A DNA stretch of 64,000 nucleotides from WVZL01 sp041862375 (GTDB taxonomy: Bacteria > Acidobacteriota > Aminicenantia > Aminicenantales > Aminicenantaceae), in the NCBI GenBank assembly GCA_041862375.1, contig JBGVTE010000054.1, forward strand, positions 11,463 to 75,462, given 5' to 3'. The stretch's first letter is position 1; the number at the start of each line of letters is the position of its first letter. Made by a program: the position numbers and the translations under genes. A model generated the notes under the pieces. The model ran no database searches and was not told the origin of the DNA. It saw only the letters and a list, made by a program, of their open reading frames with translations. Shown in pieces: positions 61,938 to 64,000 of the stretch.

Positions 61938-63637
61938 TTTCGAGGTCTCTTCAATCCTTTCTCGATCTGTTTTCGCTCGAGCTTGACAATAATTGGCCTT
62001 CCGTGGGGGCAGATGGAAAAGTTCGCAGTCTTGAAGAGCTCTTCAACAAGGTAGTTCATTTTTTCCTGCGAAAGGGATTGCCCAGCCTTTACGGCTGTCT
62101 TGCAGGCGAGAGTGGCGAGGAGCTTCGCTCGTTTATTCTCTATTTTTTCTTCTTTTATCTCTTCGATGAGAGAAAGGAGGATATCAACCGCTTCTTCTGG
62201 CTTGAATATATCAGGGAATTCTTTCAAGGAATAGCTCTTTTGTCCCATGGCTTCCACCCTGAAGCCTGCCTCTTCCAGTAAAGTATTGCTATCCTCTAAA
62301 GCTATTTCCTGAGAAGGGGAGAGCTCGAGGAGGAGAGGAAAGATTGAGATTTTTGTCGGCCATTTTTTTTGAGCGTCAATTTCTTGGTACTGTTCGAAGA
62401 GAACTCTTTCATGAGCATTGTGCTGGTCGATGATGAAAAGCCCTTCCTCATTCGAGGCCACGATGTATGTATCAAGGTATTGCCCCATGACCTGGGGATA
62501 GGCCTTTTTCTCTTCCAGAGGAGGTGGAAACAGGTCCGTTCTTTCGAAGCGTTCTTTCTCCGGGATTTTGAAGCGGCGTGCCTCTCTTAATTCTTTAATT
62601 CCTGCGTACATCTTTTTATCTTCTGGGAAGGGATAAATTTCTTTAACACCCCTCACTTTAAGCATTGCACATTCAAGTGCTTTTGCAACCTGGCGAAAAA
62701 TATGCTGGGAATCTTTAAACCTCACTTCAGCTTTCGCTGGATGGACATTTACGTCCACTTCAGAATAAGGAAGTGAGAGGAAGAGAAATGCCTCGGCGAA
62801 CAGTTCCTTCTCAAGGACTCCCCGGTATGATTGATTCAAGGCAGCTTGAAGGATTTTGTCTTTGACTGGGCGCTTGTTCACAAAGAAAATCTGGTGAGTA
62901 CGGTCAGAGCGGCCAAATGGAGGTTTTGAGGCATAGCCATAGAGTTCGACGTCTTCCTTGTATTCAACTTCTAAAAGCTTTTCCAGGATGGATTTTCCGT
63001 AGACTTGAAAAATTCTTTCCCTGAGTGTGCCGACTCGAGGGAAGTTGAAGATTTCCCTCTTTCCCTGGATTAAAGAAATCCTGATTTCGGGGTAGGCAAG
63101 GGCAGCCACAGTGACATATTTGACAATCATGCCCAATTCAGCTCTCTCCGAGCGCAGAAATTTTTGCCTTGCTGGCAGGTTGAAGAAAAGGTCTCGAACT
63201 TCAACGCTTGTCCCTTTGGGAAAGGCTGTGTCCGAAACTTTAAGGACTTTTCCCCCCTCCCGTTCTATCATTGTTCCTTTATCCCCTTTTCCGTCGTTAG
63301 TCTTAAGGGTGACACGGGAAACAGCAGAGATGCTGGGAAGCGCTTCACCTCTGAAACCGAGAGTTGAAATCTGGGTGAGATCTTCTTCCTTTACAATTTT
63401 ACTCGTTGAATGTCGCTCAAAGCAGAGGGTTGCATCTTTTTGGCTCATTCCATAGCCGTTATCTGTAACTCTTATCAGATGCTTTCCTCCTGCTAGAAGC
63501 TCAACTTTTATTTCAGTAGATTCGGCATCCAGGGAGTTTTCAATAAGCTCCTTGACTGCAGAGAAAGGCCTTTCGATGACTTCGCCGGCAGCGATTTTCT
63601 GTGAAACTTCTGGAGGAAGGAGGATTATTTTTTCCAT
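61934..63637 (-). CDS. mutL: DNA mismatch repair protein MutL
   Basis: 567 residues. The GHKL ATPase half has KIAAGEVIERPFSAVKELIENSLDAESTEI, RVTDNGYGM, RHSTSKI and STLGFRGEALPSIS. The transducer domain contains VNKRPVKDKILQAALNQSYRG and VNVHPAKAEVRF. The C-terminal domain has the endonuclease motif as DQHNAHERVLFEQ (the usual DQHA has Asn at the fourth position), ACKTAVKAG and CPHGRPIIVKL. So nicking activity is likely retained, as in organisms without MutH. It works with MutS encoded at 27.5-30.1 kb. Confidence 0.96.
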   Translation of the reverse strand: MEKIILLPPEVSQKIAAGEVIERPFSAVKELIENSLDAESTEIKVELLAGGKHLIRVTDNGYGMSQKDATLCFERHSTSKIVKEEDLTQISTLGFRGEALPSISAVSRVTLKTNDGKGDKGTMIEREGGKVLKVSDTAFPKGTSVEVRDLFFNLPARQKFLRSERAELGMIVKYVTVAALAYPEIRISLIQGKREIFNFPRVGTLRERIFQVYGKSILEKLLEVEYKEDVELYGYASKPPFGRSDRTHQIFFVNKRPVKDKILQAALNQSYRGVLEKELFAEAFLFLSLPYSEVDVNVHPAKAEVRFKDSQHIFRQVAKALECAMLKVRGVKEIYPFPEDKKMYAGIKELREARRFKIPEKERFERTDLFPPPLEEKKAYPQVMGQYLDTYIVASNEEGLFIIDQHNAHERVLFEQYQEIDAQKKWPTKISIFPLLLELSPSQEIALEDSNTLLEEAGFRVEAMGQKSYSLKEFPDIFKPEEAVDILLSLIEEIKEEKIENKRAKLLATLACKTAVKAGQSLSQEKMNYLVEELFKTANFSICPHGRPIIVKLERKQIEKGLKRPRN

Positions 63638-64000
63638 TGAAATTATTTTATCTTACAGAAGGCATCTTTAAAAGAATTTATTTCTTGGGGATAAAAAATA
63701 CCGATTATGATTAAGAGAGAATCCAGTGAAAAAAGTGATGCCCTTGATCTATTGAAAAATCATGCTTAGAAGCAGATATCACTGAAAATAAATTGAGGTA
63801 TCGGCAGTTTTTATGAATAATTAAGTTTAATTACTTGGCTTTGTCCCAAAGTGACGGGATGCCTTGTCATTGCGAAGAGCGAAGCGATGAAGCAATCTCT
63901 TAAGGAAGGGCATTAATCTATTTGTTTTCAATGAGATTGCCACGCTCTCTTCAATCGCTCGCAATGACAATGGAACTGCCTTTTTCGAACACTTCTTTTA
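63638..64000. other. Intergenic region at the window end
   Basis: No gene is visible in these 363 bases. The right part holds the palindromic repeat at 63866-63968; the rest is AT-rich and featureless. Confidence 0.5.
63866..63968. repeat. Palindromic repeat of the GTCATTGCGA...CAATCTC type
   Basis: GTCATTGCGA at 63866 and GCAATCTC ending at 63899 face GAGATTGC at 63933 and TCGCAATGAC ending at 63968. Arms match exactly at both ends and imperfectly between, leaving a hairpin of about 103 bases. Repeats with this consensus (GTCATTGCGAGGAGCGAAGC-like) are dispersed in many bacterial genomes and are a recognised intergenic palindromic family; the mobilising enzyme is unclear. Confidence 0.75.

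Noticed and set aside
61934..63637. MutL DQHN instead of DQHA as loss of endonuclease
   Set aside because: The metal-binding Asp, His and Glu of the motif and the other C-terminal motifs are kept.
1..64000. CRISPR array, prophage, toxin-antitoxin or restriction locus
   Set aside because: No regularly spaced direct repeats, phage genes, integrase, transposase or restriction/defence genes were seen anywhere in the window.

Overview
The window reads as a chromosomal segment of a moderately AT-rich, diderm (LPS-bearing), probably anaerobic bacterium. Diderm markers are the MsbA-type lipid A flippase, TamA/TamB, FadL, a type IV pilus secretin and many predicted lipoproteins. Zinc-ribbon Ser/Thr kinases with PEGA, TolB-like and TPR outputs, a sortilin/BNR-repeat exoprotein, a DUF6599-like protein and an isolated acyl-CoA carboxylase operon recall Aminicenantota/Acidobacteriota-type genomes. 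That assignment is an inference from gene content; no rRNA or ribosomal protein gene is present to test it. Genes are tightly packed, with many ATGA overlaps.

Layout. 0-3.2 kb: membrane spermidine-synthase-like protein (+) converging on an exported Pcm (-). 3.5-10.9 kb: coaD and the type IV pilus cluster pilM-N-O-P-Q followed by two lipoproteins (+). 11.0-19.6 kb: leftward operon DUF465 protein, Asd-like protein, msbA, yicC, gmk, coaBC, family-4 UDG, priA. 19.6-21.5 kb: a possible folded RNA, tRNA-Phe and two small unknown genes. 21.5-27 kb: leftward clpB, nfu, fadL, galU, with a divergent acidic protein facing clpB across a perfect 10-9-10 palindrome. 27.5-38.7 kb: mutS (-), pgsA (+), then the envelope operon tamB-tamA-surA-like-fabD (-). 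38.8-47.1 kb: leftward hslV-hslU-FN3 lipoprotein-FAH hydrolase, then transaldolase and acyl-CoA carboxylase (carboxyltransferase, biotin carboxylase, biotin carrier). 47.4-61.3 kb: accessory signalling region with two paralogous transmembrane kinases, TPR/PEGA and TPR/TonB proteins, BNR exoprotein, M55 peptidase, small lipoproteins, two fossil kinase starts and a 217-bp inverted-repeat element. 61.6-64 kb: tRNA-Arg, tRNA-Pro, mutL and a dispersed-type palindromic repeat.

How genes work together. PilM-N-O-P-Q build the inner-membrane-to-secretin bridge of a type IV pilus, and the adjacent lipoproteins may serve it. TamA/TamB, the SurA-like chaperone, MsbA, FabD and PgsA supply envelope biogenesis. 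The 47.8-51.2 kb operon looks like one signalling unit: an inner-membrane kinase whose extracytoplasmic PEGA domain is nearly copied in the next gene, followed by a TPR protein with a TonB C-terminal domain.

Most notable observations: a PriA with all its ATPase signature motifs degraded but its zinc cysteines intact; an Asd-like protein without the catalytic cysteine; decayed zinc-ribbon kinase starts on both sides of the BNR gene; a 20-codon membrane-peptide ORF with a near-perfect ribosome binding site; and the clpB divergent operator. All calls come from reading the sequence; no database search was run.
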